Assembly: GCA_963772595.1 (NCBI GenBank)
Contig: CAVYXZ010000011.1
Coordinates: 129,285-193,284 of the forward strand
Origin: CAVYXZ01 sp963772595
Lineage (GTDB): Bacteria; Chloroflexota; Anaerolineae; Aggregatilineales; Phototrophicaceae
Reading direction: 5' to 3'
DNA: 64,000 bases
Shown: positions 1-9,918 of the stretch, piece by piece
Layout: each line of letters begins with the position of its first letter
Numbering within the stretch: position 1 is the first letter of the stretch
Position numbers and translations under genes: made by a program
Notes under the pieces: model-generated
Told to the model about the DNA's origin: nothing
The model's input: only the letters and a program-made list of their open reading frames with translations
Databases searched by the model: none

Positions 1-86
1 GATCATAGGCATTTTGTGGCAAATGATAGCCCCCTATACCCCGTTGGGTATTAGACTTAACATAGGCTATATTCAAACGAGGATTT

Positions 87-1365
<1,279 letters not shown>

Positions 1366-1385
1366 GCGCAGCGGAAATGAATACC

Positions 1386-1423
1386 CTGGAGGCTTGCTTC
1401 GCAATCTCCGAAGCGGCCTCCAG
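1386..1423. terminator. hairpin between convergent genes
   Basis: A two-part stem joins CTGGAGGC (1386-1393) with GCCTCCAG (1416-1423), and inside it GCTTCG (1396-1401) pairs with CGAAGC (1409-1414) around a 7-base loop. It lies between the convergent ends of the citrate synthase gene and the VOC gene, so it could end transcription from both sides. There is no U-tract on either side, so factor-independent termination is uncertain. Confidence 0.5.
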
Positions 1424-1433
1424 ATACTCCTGA

Positions 1434-1817
1434 TTAATTGGACTCCAGCGACTGCCAGATTTCCCAGAGATTGCCTTCGGGGTCCGCAAAGTAAGCCGTG
1501 CGCCGTCCCCAATCCTGGTCTTTAGGCGCTTTGATAAAGCTGATCCCCTTCCCCATGAGCGACTGATAGGCCGCGTCCACATCTTCGAAACCGGCGCAGA
1601 GCAGGACATTATGCCCCGCCCGCGAGACGGCCTCTTCTGTAATCATTTGCGCGGCGGAGGTCCGCTTTAAGAGCAGGAAATCCTGGCTGCCCAAACGGAA
1701 ACCGATTGAAACGTCATCGGTGAAGGTGACTTCAAGCCCCACCAAATCACGATAGAACCTTGTACACTGCTCCAGATTATCGACAAACACCACAATCGCA
1801 TCAAGTTTGGGAAGCAT
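1434..1817 (-). CDS. VOC family (glyoxalase/dioxygenase fold) protein
   Basis: A 127-residue single-domain protein of the vicinal oxygen chelate superfamily. The opening LPKLDAIVVFVDNLEQCTRFYRD pattern and the closing AYFADPEGNLWEIWQS pattern are the two ends of the VOC betaalphabetabetabeta fold. The Glu in the final strand is the usual metal ligand, but the N-terminal His ligand position reads DAIVVF without an obvious His, so metal binding is uncertain. Substrate cannot be predicted: the superfamily covers lactoylglutathione lyases, antibiotic-binding proteins and ring-cleavage dioxygenases. It converges on gltA, and the IS630 element begins about 70 bases upstream of its start, so its promoter region may have been disturbed. 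Confidence 0.8.
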   Translation of the reverse strand: MLPKLDAIVVFVDNLEQCTRFYRDLVGLEVTFTDDVSIGFRLGSQDFLLLKRTSAAQMITEEAVSRAGHNVLLCAGFEDVDAAYQSLMGKGISFIKAPKDQDWGRRTAYFADPEGNLWEIWQSLESN

Positions 1818-1888
1818 GATCCACCTGTCCTCTTGTGTCTACCCAACCCGATTAGATTCTATCAAACATCAAATTAGAACGCAAGTTC

Positions 1889-3074
1889 TAGTGGTCAGCC
1901 ACAATGATAGATAAAGATAATGATATACTTCGGAAAACGGAGTATATCATGCCCAAGAAAGAACATGTCATCGAGTTGAGCCAGACAGATCGACTGGAAT
2001 TGGAAGCCATCGTGAGAAGCGGTCAACATAAAGCCCGAAGCATGCGCCGAGCGCAAACGCTGTTGTGGAGCGATGCGGGAAAGACCGATGGCGAGATTGC
2101 GGCATTGCATGGGGTCACACCGTTGACGGTTGCCAGAACGCGCCAAAGGTGGGTTGAAGGACACACTTTGGAGGATCAAGCGCGTCGTGGGCGAGAGAAG
2201 AAGTTGGATGGGAAGCAAGAGGCGTTTCTGGTCGCCCTGGCCTGTAGTGAGGCACCGGGCGAACGCGAAACCTGGACGATGCAACTCTTGGCAGATCGCC
2301 TGGTGGAACTGCATGTGATCGATGAACCGATTTCAGACGAAACCGTTCGTCGAACGCTGAAAAAAATGAACTCAAGCCCTGGCGGAAAGCCCAATGGTGC
2401 ATAGCCACTGTGGGCAGTGATTTCGTGTGGCGCATGGAGGATGTGTTGGACGTATATGCTTTGCCTTATGACCCCCGCTTCCCTCAGGTGTGTTTCGATG
2501 AACGCCCGGTGCAATTGTTGGCTGACATCGTGGCTGCCTTGCCGCTGCAACCGGGGCAAGCCCGCCGCTACGATTATGAGTATAAACGTAAAGGCACGGC
2601 CAATTTGTTTGTCATGTGTCAACCCCTGACCGGTTGGCGAACGGTGAAAGCCACTGCCCATCGAAAGAAAATCGACTTCGCCATTTGTATGCGCGACCTG
2701 GTGGATATTCACTTTCCTGAGGCCCAACAGATTCGTCTGGTGCTGGACAATCTTAATACCCATAGCCCGGCGGCTCTCTATGACGCTTTTCCGCCCGACG
2801 AAGCCCGGCGCATTTTGCGTAAGCTGGACTTTCATTACACGCCTAAGCACGGTTCCTGGCTCAACATGGCGGAAATTGAAATCGCCATTCTCTCTCGCCA
2901 ATGCCTCAAACAGCGTATTGCAACTTTGGACCAGTTACAGCGTGTCGTGCAGTGGTGGTCCTCGCAGCGTAATGCTCTCCAGGCGAAGATCAACTGGTGT
3001 TTCGATGTCTCTAACGCACGTACCAAACTCGCACGCTTGTATCCATCTTTAGATACTATTGTGGCCCTACACTA
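1889..3074 (+). mobile_element. IS630-family insertion sequence
   Basis: The ends are imperfect inverted repeats: the left end reads GTG then GCCACAAT (1891-1907 area), and the right end reads ATTGTGGC then CAC (about 3056-3072). Both are flanked by TA (1889-1890 and 3073-3074), the target duplicated by IS630/Tc1-mariner elements. The length of about 1.18 kb and the one DDE transposase in two overlapping frames fit the family. It sits between the upstream region of the VOC gene and the terminator of the GH4 gene, interrupting no recognisable gene. Confidence 0.85.
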
Positions 3075-3075
3075 G
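1949..3075 (+). CDS. IS630-family DDE transposase, two frames joined at an A7 run
   Basis: The transposase cuts and rejoins the element ends. The first frame runs from about 1949 to 2404 (an in-frame ATG at 1904 lies inside the terminal repeat zone). It encodes a helix-turn-helix region with GKTDGEIAALHGVTPLTVARTRQRW and a linker. The second frame carries the DDE core: CFDE, VLDNLNTH and WLNMAEIE give the Asp, Asp and Glu. The zero frame fails after seven A residues at 2360-2366. A -1 step there restores KKNELKPWRKAQWCI, then MEDVLDVY, the usual uninterrupted IS630 sequence. This looks like programmed -1 frameshifting on a slippery A run, as known in several IS families, although an A-run sequencing error would look the same. 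Confidence 0.88.
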
Positions 3076-3088
3076 TGTGCATCGTAAC

Positions 3089-3112
3089 AAAAAGGAGGGT
3101 CCGGGACCCTCC
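3089..3112 (-). terminator. intrinsic terminator of the GH4 gene
   Basis: Read on the minus strand, GGAGGGT pairs with ACCCTCC around a 5-base loop and is followed at once by five T residues (A run at 3089-3093 on the plus strand). It lies about 30 bases after the stop codon of the GH4 gene and just outside the right end of the IS element. Confidence 0.8.
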
Positions 3113-3140
3113 CCTACGGCAATGCAATTTTGACACGCGC

Positions 3141-4445
3141 TCAGGCGTGGACGGCTTCGAATTGCGGCAGATACTCGCGATTGTACTCAAACATCTGATC
3201 GACCATCTGGCGAATCTCGTCGAGTGATAGCACGGCAGCGGTCAGCGGATCGTTGGCAATCGCCTGGAAGACCATCCGACGGTCCCCGGTCAGCGCCGCT
3301 TCGACGGCCATCTCCTCGACCTGGGAGGTCAGGTTGGTCAGGATGGCGCACTGCGGCGGCAGGCTGCCGACATAGACCGGGCTGAGGCCCTTCTTGCTGG
3401 CCCAGATCGGCACCTCGACGCAGGCATTGGCCGGGAGATTGGTGATGAGGCCGGTGTTGGGCACGTTGCCGTTGAACTCAAAGGGTTCATCGCCCATCAG
3501 CGCGTTAATAATGTAGGCGGCGAATTCGTGGCCGCGTTCCAGTGAGATCGGCTTTTCCTCCTGCCAGGTCGCCTGACGTTCCAGGTTATGCTTCACGATG
3601 TAGGCGTACTCGCCGGGGTTCCAGCCGGTGCCGTGCGTGCAGTATTTCTCGATGAGGTCCGGGCGCTTGCGGAACCACCAGTTGTACTCGGAGTTGTGCC
3701 CGCTGGATTCGGTCACGTAGTAATCCAGGTTGAGGAACATCTCATTGCGCACGATCTCTTCGTTGTAAACTTCGGGCCGCTCGCTGACCGCCTTGCGCAG
3801 CAGCGGGTAGGCATCCTCGCCGTTCCATTCATAGTTAAGGTACCAGGCCATGTGATTGATCCCGGCGCAGGTGTAGGTGATCTCCGACATCGGCGCGCCG
3901 ATCCACCCGGCCAGCATTTCAGCGGTCCCCTGCACACTGTGGCACAGGCCGACCATCTTAACCGAAGTTTCGTGGGTCAGCGCGCGGCAGAGCATCGCCA
4001 TCGGATTGGTGTAATTCAGCAGGGTCGCATCCGGGCAGTAGCGCTCGATGTCATGCACAATGTCGAGCATGATCGGCAGGCTGCGCATGAAACGGAAGAT
4101 GCCCGCCGGGCCACGGCTGTCGCCGATGTTGATGTCCACGCCGTACTGCTTGGGAATCTCCACGTCATGGCGGAAAATCTCGACGCCGTGCGTGTTCACC
4201 GTAATGATGACGATGTCAGCCCCTTGGAGCGCCTCAGCACGATTCGTCGTCGCTTCGACCTTCGCCGGGTAATGTCCGCGATCCACCGTGCTCTGGACCA
4301 CCTTGCGGGCGACTTCCAGCCGCTCGGCGTTGATGTCTACCAGGGCCAGGGTGGCATCTTCAAGCAGGGGAAAAGTGAGGATGTCGCGCGTCAGGTTGCG
4401 CGTGAAGACGGTGCTGCCAGCACCAATAAAAGCGATCTTGGTCAT
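3141..4445 (-). CDS. glycoside hydrolase family 4, alpha-galactosidase type
   Basis: GH4 enzymes hydrolyse glycosides by an NAD+- and Mn2+-dependent redox-elimination mechanism, unlike classical hydrolases. The N-terminal Rossmann motif KIAFIGAGST binds NAD. NYTNPMA and the Cys of LCHSVQGT mark the substrate and metal site, and GINHMAW is the signature that separates alpha-galactosidases of this family from the 6-phospho-glycosidase branch. The 434-residue length is normal for MelA-like enzymes. I use the ATG at 4445 because GGGAGAG lies just upstream; an upstream in-frame ATG at 4463 has no such site. It probably frees galactose from melibiose or raffinose-type sugars in the cytoplasm. No sugar transporter is in view. 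Confidence 0.88.
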   Translation of the reverse strand: MTKIAFIGAGSTVFTRNLTRDILTFPLLEDATLALVDINAERLEVARKVVQSTVDRGHYPAKVEATTNRAEALQGADIVIITVNTHGVEIFRHDVEIPKQYGVDINIGDSRGPAGIFRFMRSLPIMLDIVHDIERYCPDATLLNYTNPMAMLCRALTHETSVKMVGLCHSVQGTAEMLAGWIGAPMSEITYTCAGINHMAWYLNYEWNGEDAYPLLRKAVSERPEVYNEEIVRNEMFLNLDYYVTESSGHNSEYNWWFRKRPDLIEKYCTHGTGWNPGEYAYIVKHNLERQATWQEEKPISLERGHEFAAYIINALMGDEPFEFNGNVPNTGLITNLPANACVEVPIWASKKGLSPVYVGSLPPQCAILTNLTSQVEEMAVEAALTGDRRMVFQAIANDPLTAAVLSLDEIRQMVDQMFEYNREYLPQFEAVHA

Positions 4446-4551
4446 AAGGCTCTCCCAAAGCATAATTCAGGCCAATGCGCCGCTGTGAACAGCGACCGTG
4501 TGACTATACACCCAGGGTTCTGAGAAGCCAATGACCAGCGAGCAGTCCACC

Positions 4552-4965
4552 TCACCATATGCGGCGGGTGATGAACCAGCGATGCCCGTAAGGACAGCGC
4601 ATAATGGTATTGCGAATCATGTTGTCCGCGTCAGTCAGAGGACGGATCACGGTCATCCCGGCCTTGATAGCCCGCTCCACTAAGGATTCGATCTCCGCAT
4701 CGGTGGCGAGATAGATATTGATGGCAACCGGACTTCCACCGTAGTGTGCCGGGCCGTAAACCTCGATCTCCGGGAACTCATCGGAGAGCATCAGGCGCGA
4801 GTCGCCGATCTGCAAGGCCGCGAATCCGATCCGGCCATCGTCCTCGACGATCCGTTCAATCTCGGTGGCTCCGAAGGCCCGGCTGTAGAAATCAATGGCG
4901 CTGGCCGCGTCTTTGCAGGTCAGGTAGGGAATCAGCGTGTGAATATTGTCCGGTTGGGCAGTCAT
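4552..4965 (-). CDS. PhnB-like VOC family protein
   Basis: A 137-residue protein of the PhnB-like VOC branch. It opens with IPYLTCKDAASAIDFYSRAFGA, contains LQIGDSRLMLSDEFPE, and ends with the CPYGHRWFI motif, all typical of these homodimeric glyoxalase-fold proteins. The usual acidic tail after HRWFI is missing, and the loop before it (NMIRNTIMR) departs from the normal GDRYG pattern, so the 3' end may be truncated or frame-damaged. The start overlaps the stop of the upstream DinB-like gene as TAATG, so the two are probably translated together. The substrate is unknown. Confidence 0.78.
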   Translation of the reverse strand: MTAQPDNIHTLIPYLTCKDAASAIDFYSRAFGATEIERIVEDDGRIGFAALQIGDSRLMLSDEFPEIEVYGPAHYGGSPVAINIYLATDAEIESLVERAIKAGMTVIRPLTDADNMIRNTIMRCPYGHRWFITRRIW

Positions 4966-5423
4966 TATTCGTCCCTCGATAGTGCCCAGGCATCGGCCCA
5001 GCTTTCGGGAATAGGCAGATTGAGGGCGAAGATAAAGTTAATCAACTGGCCGTGATGATGCGATTCGTGTTCGACCAGGCGCAGATACTGGCTGAGCGGC
5101 GTGCTGCCGTCGTCAAAGCGATGCAGCGGATCGCGCTGGCGCAGCACCGCGAAGAGCGCCTCATCCGACTGTTGAAGATGCGCGCGTAATTGGTCCAGGT
5201 CCGGCTCATCCAGCGAGCAGGCCCAGCCCTGCCAGGACCCGGCGGCCATCCGGCGCGTAAAGCTCTCGGTCGTGCCCAACATGCACCAGAATTGATTGTA
5301 CAGCGTGGCCGATTCGGGGAAGGGTAAACGCCGGGGCAGATCCTCCGGCGCGATGAGGTCAATCAGGTCATAGGTCCGCCCGCGCAGATCCTGCCAGTGG
5401 ACGATCAGTTCATCTGCCAGCAC
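4965..5423 (-). CDS. DinB-like four-helix protein
   Basis: A 152-residue protein of the DinB/YfiT-like fold, four-helix bundles that often bind a metal through three His. The region LVEHESHHHGQLINFIFALNLPIPESW matches the last conserved helix, where the HxxxH ligands sit, and the length is typical. Many relatives are bacillithiol- or mycothiol-dependent transferases, but the thiol is unknown here. It is followed at a TAATG junction by the VOC protein; such pairs are common in stress-related operons, which is as far as the inference goes. Confidence 0.72.
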   Translation of the reverse strand: MLADELIVHWQDLRGRTYDLIDLIAPEDLPRRLPFPESATLYNQFWCMLGTTESFTRRMAAGSWQGWACSLDEPDLDQLRAHLQQSDEALFAVLRQRDPLHRFDDGSTPLSQYLRLVEHESHHHGQLINFIFALNLPIPESWADAWALSRDE

Positions 5424-5681
5424 AAGTTCACTCCTCTCGAAGGGATGCCGCCGCCGAGGGAGAGTTCGGCGGCAGCATTCGGGAAATTAGCGCGGACAGC
5501 GCCAGGTCTCGCCGCGATCCGCCGACAGAACAAGGGTCCCAGACACCGAAAAAAGGTCGAGATTCCTGGTAAAATGATCTCAGACCTAACGGAACTCCTG
5601 TCTATAAAATAGAACATATGTTTCGTTTTGTCAAGACATCATCGCACAGCGATAGTATGGCACAAAAAAGGAGTTAGAAAA

Positions 5682-6816
5682 ATGTCACAGGAACCGCTGC
5701 GGCTGGCATTCGTCGGCACAGGCCGCCGACAGATTTATCTCTACGAGAAACTCGTCCGGGCCATGCCGGAGGTTGAAGCGGTTGGCCTGTGGGGCCGCAG
5801 CGAAGACTCCGCCCGGCGCATGGGTGAGCAGATGGGCCTGCCCTGGTACACCGACCTGAACAAACTCGTCCGCCAGACCGGCGCGCAGATCGGCATCGTC
5901 TCAGTAGCCTACAATGCCAACGGCGAAGTCGGGCTGATGGCGGTTGAGGCCGGGCTGCACGTGCTGCTAGAGACGCCCATCGCCCACAAACTCAGCGAGG
6001 CCGACGCCATCATCGAAGCGGCCCGGCAGCGGCAGGTCAAGGTCGAGATGGCCGAGCAGTTCCACCGCCGCCCGCAGGAAGCGCTCAAGCTCAAACTGCT
6101 GGAAAGCGGCCTCTTCGGCGAGGTCCACAGTTCCTTCAGCGACTTCGCCGGGCACGGCTATCACGGCATGAGCGTCATGCGCAGCTACCTGGGTTTTGAC
6201 GCCCAACCGTTGCGTGTGAGCGGCATGGTCGGGCATTTTCCACTGACAGCGCATTATGCTTATGGCCGCGATGCCTACGACCCGCGCGACGAGACTCAGG
6301 AACACGCTATGGTCGAATTTGCCGGTGGGCAGATCGGTATCTTTCACTGGACCAACGTCGCCTACGATTCGGCCCTGCGCTGGTGGCGCAGCAGCCGTTT
6401 CCTGGCCGAGCGCGGCATGGGAATCAGCGACCGGCGTGGGCTTCGAGGTCGATGAGCAGCTCAGCCTGCTGGCTCCGGGTGGCGAAGCACCGCAGTTTAT
6501 CCATGTCGAACGGCGCTATGAGCGAGTCGATGGCGGCGCTCTGGTGGCGGTCATCGCCCACACCGGTGACGCGAACATGCCGATTGTGCGCTGGGATAAC
6601 CCCTTCGCCGCGCTGGCGCAGTGGCACGACGACGAGATCGGCGTGGCGGGCTGCATCAAGAGTCTGGTGGATGCCGTGCGCAGCGATACCCAGCCAAGCT
6701 ATGGCCCGCTGCAAGGACGGCTCGACCAGGAGTTGATTACCGCCCTGCGCCAATCCGCCACTGACGGGGGCCGCCCGGTCGAGCTTCCCCTGGACCCGGC
6801 CCAGCAAACGGCATAG
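5682..6816 (+). CDS. Gfo/Idh/MocA-family oxidoreductase, one frameshift
   Basis: A predicted NAD(P)-dependent sugar or inositol-type dehydrogenase of about 377 residues once the two frames are joined near 6420-6430 (RGMGISD runs into TGVGFEVDEQL). The N-terminal Rossmann strand reads LRLAFVGTGRRQ, and the family C-terminal half with the HYAYGRDAYDPRDE and MVEFAGG stretch follows. The usual EKP motif, whose Lys assists catalysis, reads ETP here (LLETPIAHKLSEA), so a classical dehydrogenase reaction is doubtful. The start at 5682 is favoured by AAGGAG about 10 bases upstream; longer in-frame starts lack a site. The substrate is unknown. Confidence 0.85.
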
Positions 6817-6873
6817 CTTCGCCGATAGGTCGCTGAAAGTAACGGACATAAGCTTCTAAGGGGGCGAGAGATT

Positions 6874-7227
6874 ATGCACTTCCTGGCCTATGGCATTTAT
6901 CTATTCTACATCCTCTGGGGATTCGTGGCGCTGTTTGAAGCATGGAAGATTTTCCGTACTGGGGTTCACTCCTATCGTTACAGACAGTGGATCTTTTCAC
7001 GCTCCGAAATAAGAATGGAAACAGGCAAACACACTATTCCCAATGGTGTAGCATATCTTGCGACAGGGATTATTTTCCTGGTCGCCAGTTTTCACATGAT
7101 CCTGGTGCAAGATGACAATTGGTTTGGCTTCGGGCTTGCAACGGGGATCATTGCCATCATTTTACTTATCTCAGGTTATTTCCTATCCAGAATAATGTAT
7201 AAATACACAGACACGCCCAATTGTTGA
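6874..7227 (+). CDS. small three-helix membrane protein
   Basis: A 117-residue protein I cannot assign. Hydrophobic stretches lie at about residues 3-23, 59-79 and 87-109, with a polar basic loop (GVHSYRYRQWIFSRSEIRMETGKH) between the first and second. AAGGGGGCGAG upstream of 6874 supports the start. Its DNA is clearly more AT-rich than the surrounding genes, a hint of separate origin. It follows the oxidoreductase by 57 bases and converges on the secreted protein gene at 7280. Confidence 0.65.
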   Translation: MHFLAYGIYLFYILWGFVALFEAWKIFRTGVHSYRYRQWIFSRSEIRMETGKHTIPNGVAYLATGIIFLVASFHMILVQDDNWFGFGLATGIIAIILLISGYFLSRIMYKYTDTPNC

Positions 7228-7279
7228 TCCAACAAAGCTGTCAGGCGGTCTGTTTCTAACTGAACCCACATAGAAAGGC

Positions 7280-8329
7280 TTACGAAGTCCGCAGCGGCCC
7301 GAACCAGAACTGCAATACCGGCAGATCGCGCAGCAGGGCCTCAGTGAGCGGCTGCGCATCGTCTGGCACAGTGACTGGTGCGATGGCTTCGGCGTGCTCA
7401 AAATCGAGCGCCAGTTCAAAAGTGGCGGGCAGCCATTCGTGCATATCGTAGCCGCCCAGCCCGGACTCGATCATGACCGTGAGGTCTTCCAGGCCCTGGT
7501 AATGCACACTGCGCGCCTGATGCGTCGCCGGGTCCACGTCAAGCGAGACCAGCGTCAGCGGATTGGGATAGAGATCAGCCATTGTAACAGCTAAATCGTC
7601 CAGGTCTTGGTCGGTAATCGGCTCATTGCGACCATGACGCTGCCAGTAGGCCAGCAGCCGCTGGCGCAGCAACGTCTGGAAATCCCGCTGGGCGTACATC
7701 GCAGCGAAATCGACCTGGGTATCGAAGACATCGCCATGCCGAGTGACCCTCACAAACTGGTCCAGCACCGCCGGGCTGAAGGTCGCCTGCAACTGCTCCA
7801 GATCCTCGCCGGTCACGGCATTCTCGACACTGCCGGGGGTCATGCTCGCCGGAGTCTCGGTAACAAACCAGCCTGGCATCTGTTGTTTCAGGTCCAGGCT
7901 GATCCAGCCGTGCAGATCCGCGCTGGCGGGTTCCAGGGAGTCCAGATCAAGGTACAGTACACCGTCAATCAGGCGCAGATCCACCGAATCCAGCGCCATT
8001 TCAGCAGGCAGTTCAGCCGCCAGACCCCCATAATCGACCGCCAGTGTCACCTCAGCCTGCACATCCGCCAATGCCAGATGCGGACGCCCGGAAGTCAGCG
8101 CCAGAGTGGTGATCCGCCCCTGCGCAGAAAACTCCGCGTTCGTACCCTCACCGAGGTTGAAGGCGAAGCGGTTCAGCGTGGCGGCGTGCATCTCCAGCAG
8201 CGACTGCTGGCCGTCACGCAGCAGCGCGCAATCGACCGCGGCTAACTGGCCGCAGTAGGGGGTATCCTGTGCCGCCAGCGGCATCGCCAGCAGCAAGCAG
8301 AGTCCAATTCCCAGCATCATCCGGCGCAT
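7280..8329 (-). CDS. secreted protein of unknown function
   Basis: A 349-residue exported protein. Residues 1-21 form a signal peptide (MRRMMLGIGLCLLLAMPLAA, then QDTP), and Cys pairs follow at CGQLAAVDC. The body is rich in beta-strand patterns with a ground plan of lipid-binding-like repeats (ALADVQAEVTLAVDYGG, VDLRLIDGVLYLDLDSLEP). It recalls LppX/LprG-type or DUF6612-like exported lipid-handling domains, but I see no firm family motif. I place the start at 8329, where the signal peptide begins, not at 8359. The upstream space holds a 9-bp inverted repeat at 8390-8422. Confidence 0.72.
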   Translation of the reverse strand: MRRMMLGIGLCLLLAMPLAAQDTPYCGQLAAVDCALLRDGQQSLLEMHAATLNRFAFNLGEGTNAEFSAQGRITTLALTSGRPHLALADVQAEVTLAVDYGGLAAELPAEMALDSVDLRLIDGVLYLDLDSLEPASADLHGWISLDLKQQMPGWFVTETPASMTPGSVENAVTGEDLEQLQATFSPAVLDQFVRVTRHGDVFDTQVDFAAMYAQRDFQTLLRQRLLAYWQRHGRNEPITDQDLDDLAVTMADLYPNPLTLVSLDVDPATHQARSVHYQGLEDLTVMIESGLGGYDMHEWLPATFELALDFEHAEAIAPVTVPDDAQPLTEALLRDLPVLQFWFGPLRTS

Positions 8330-8389
8330 GGTTCGTCCCTCGCCATCCTCAGCGGTCATCTGATACCATTATAGCTGAGAAGTGATCGT

Positions 8390-8422
8390 TATATCCATAA
8401 TATTATAACCACAATGGATATA
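8390..8422. repeat. 9-bp inverted repeat in a divergent spacer
   Basis: TATATCCAT (8390-8398) and ATGGATATA (8414-8422) are perfect inverted copies around 15 AT-rich bases. The site lies between the start of the exported-protein gene and the globin remnant, where it could be an operator or an mRNA leader hairpin. Confidence 0.5.
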
Positions 8423-8448
8423 TAGCCCATCCAGCAAAGGCACTCCAC

Positions 8449-8763
8449 ATGACCGAACTCAGCGACGACCAGAAACGACTGGTCCAATCGAGCTTTCACG
8501 CTATGTTAGGGGTGCTGGTGGTGGGGCTGGATAATGTGAGCGCTCTATCCGGCGCGATTAGCTGACCGGGGCGGCAGCACCTGCGCTACGGGGTTCAACG
8601 CGCGCATTTTCGTCTGTTCGAAAACGCACTGCCCTACACGGTCGAGCAGGCGATGGGTAACGATTACACCGCTGAGATCGGGGCCGCCTGGCAGGCCGTC
8701 TACCGCGTCATCGAGGCGGCTCAACGGACAAGCTGGATCAACTGTGCGTGCGCCTTGCGGTAG
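8449..8763 (+). pseudogene. globin remnant with internal deletion and stop
   Basis: The ATG frame reads MTELSDDQKRLVQSSFHAM, a globin A-helix start, then jumps to LDNVSALSGAIS, the end of the E helix. It hits TGA at 8563 and continues in the same frame with RQHLRYGVQRAHFRLF, ENALPYTVEQAMGNDY and AAWQAVYRVIEAA, the F to H helices of bacterial single-domain or flavohemoglobin-type globins. The proximal His is the one in RAHF or HLRYGV. Roughly 40 residues of the B to E helices, including the distal site, are absent. The 3' end runs into the opposing HD-domain gene. This is a decayed gene, not a sequencing slip, because a block is missing. Confidence 0.72.
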
Positions 8764-9164
8764 CGTTTCCCTAACAACTCGGCTTTGGCCGGGTCGTGCT
8801 TTGCCAAATCCTCCAGACGGCCCAGATTGTCCTCTAGATCCGCGATCTTGACCGGGATCGCCAGCGGAGTCCCCTGCACGCGGTCGATAAACTGGGCGTA
8901 GGTCTCGTCCTCGCGCCGGGTCAGGGCCAGCACCGCCTCGACAATGGCCGGGTCGAAGCCCTCGCGCAGCAAGTCCTCGCCGGTCCAGGGCGTATCCTCG
9001 ACCAGATCATGCAGCAGCGCCACCACTCGCGCCGTACCGTTCACCTTGAGCATGACGCGAATCAAATGCAGCAGGTAGGGCTGCCCCTGCTGGTCCACCT
9101 GAGTTTCATGGGCCTCCAGCGCAATGCCGAAGGCGCGTTCAAGCTGTTGGTCGATTAAGTTCAT
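8721..9164 (-). CDS. HD-domain protein, MESH1/SpoT-type alarmone hydrolase
   Basis: A 147-residue stand-alone HD domain. YLLHLIRVM gives the first His, ALLHDLVEDTPW gives the His-Asp and the ED pair, and VKIADLEDN gives the distal Asp and Asn. This is the order found in RelA/SpoT hydrolase domains and small alarmone hydrolases that remove pyrophosphate from (p)ppGpp with Mn2+. No synthetase domain is attached. It is the last gene of a minus-strand set after the DUF433 protein (9-base gap). Hydrolysis of ppGpp is inferred from motif order; a different phosphohydrolase substrate is possible. Confidence 0.75.
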   Translation of the reverse strand: MNLIDQQLERAFGIALEAHETQVDQQGQPYLLHLIRVMLKVNGTARVVALLHDLVEDTPWTGEDLLREGFDPAIVEAVLALTRREDETYAQFIDRVQGTPLAIPVKIADLEDNLGRLEDLAKHDPAKAELLGKRYRKAHAQLIQLVR

Positions 9165-9173
9165 TTGGTGTTC

Positions 9174-9515
9174 TCAAGTCTGAGGGGAGTTAAGTATTAG
9201 ACAGCGCATTTTTTCGTTGAACGCCACCGCTTTGGGATCATTGGCTTCATGGACCTGCCGCCGCGCTTCGGCCTCGGCCTCGATTTGCTGGATATAAGCG
9301 TCGATGTCATCTCGATGCGCCAGATAATAGGCGATGACGGCGTATACATCAGCCAGCGAGACGGTTGGAAACGCTGCCTGGATCGTTTCAGGCGCGTCAC
9401 CGGCTAAATGGCGCTGCACGACCGTCAGCAGCGTGACACGGCTCGCCCCAATGCGGATGACGCCATATTCATCGGTCCGCAATGGTACATCAACTGTAGT
9501 AGGTGCATCAATCAT
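9174..9515 (-). CDS. DUF433 protein, antitoxin-like
   Basis: DUF433 proteins carry a small winged or helix-turn-helix domain and usually act as antitoxins next to DUF5615 PIN-like toxins. VPLRTDEYGVIRIGASRVTLLTVV followed by APETIQAAFPTVSLADVYAVIAYYLAHRDDIDAYI is the family pattern across the first 80 residues. I prefer the ATG at 9515; an upstream ATG at 9578 overlaps the previous stop and adds a non-conserved stretch. No DUF5615 toxin is next to it; the partner here is a 66-residue helical protein. Confidence 0.75.
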   Translation of the reverse strand: MIDAPTTVDVPLRTDEYGVIRIGASRVTLLTVVQRHLAGDAPETIQAAFPTVSLADVYAVIAYYLAHRDDIDAYIQQIEAEAEARRQVHEANDPKAVAFNEKMRCLILNSPQT

Positions 9516-9567
9516 AGATAATCTCGTACTTTCCCGATTTCCAGAACTGTATTTACTGCGTTGAGAG

Positions 9568-9768
9568 TCATTCGACATTCATCGCCCATTCGAGTTCATC
9601 CAGGTCTGGCTGAACCTCGCGCAGATAGTCAAAGACCTGCGCAATCGCATTGATGTCGAGTCCAGGCGAGTGCTGCTCGCGTTCCTTCTGCTCGATATGT
9701 TCCCGAAGCTGGCGCATTTCGTCTGGGGTGAGGCCGTCCACCGCTTTCATCATATCTTGAAGGGTCAT
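9568..9768 (-). CDS. small helical protein upstream of the DUF433 gene
   Basis: A 66-residue charged, alpha-helical protein (MTLQDMMKAVDGLTPDEMRQLREHIEQKE) with no enzyme motif. AAAGGAG five bases before 9768 fixes the start. It runs directly into the DUF433 gene, so the two probably share a transcript. I do not recognise it as a toxin; its shape is closer to a small regulatory or antitoxin partner. Confidence 0.6.
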   Translation of the reverse strand: MTLQDMMKAVDGLTPDEMRQLREHIEQKEREQHSPGLDINAIAQVFDYLREVQPDLDELEWAMNVE

Positions 9769-9918
9769 ACCGACTCCTTTCATTCACAGAGCTATTGTAT
9801 GCGCGAAGCATCGCCAGCAGCAAGATCCTTGCCACACTGCCGACGAATGAATTCGACGGCAAGGTCCCAAGTCCTTCCAGGACTCAAAGACACTGCGCCC
9901 GCAAGCTCAGCCTTTCCC

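Noticed and set aside
1..86. A sigma70 promoter for gltA (TTGGGT with TATATT)
   Set aside because: The boxes would place the transcription start inside the ribosome site; too weak to list.
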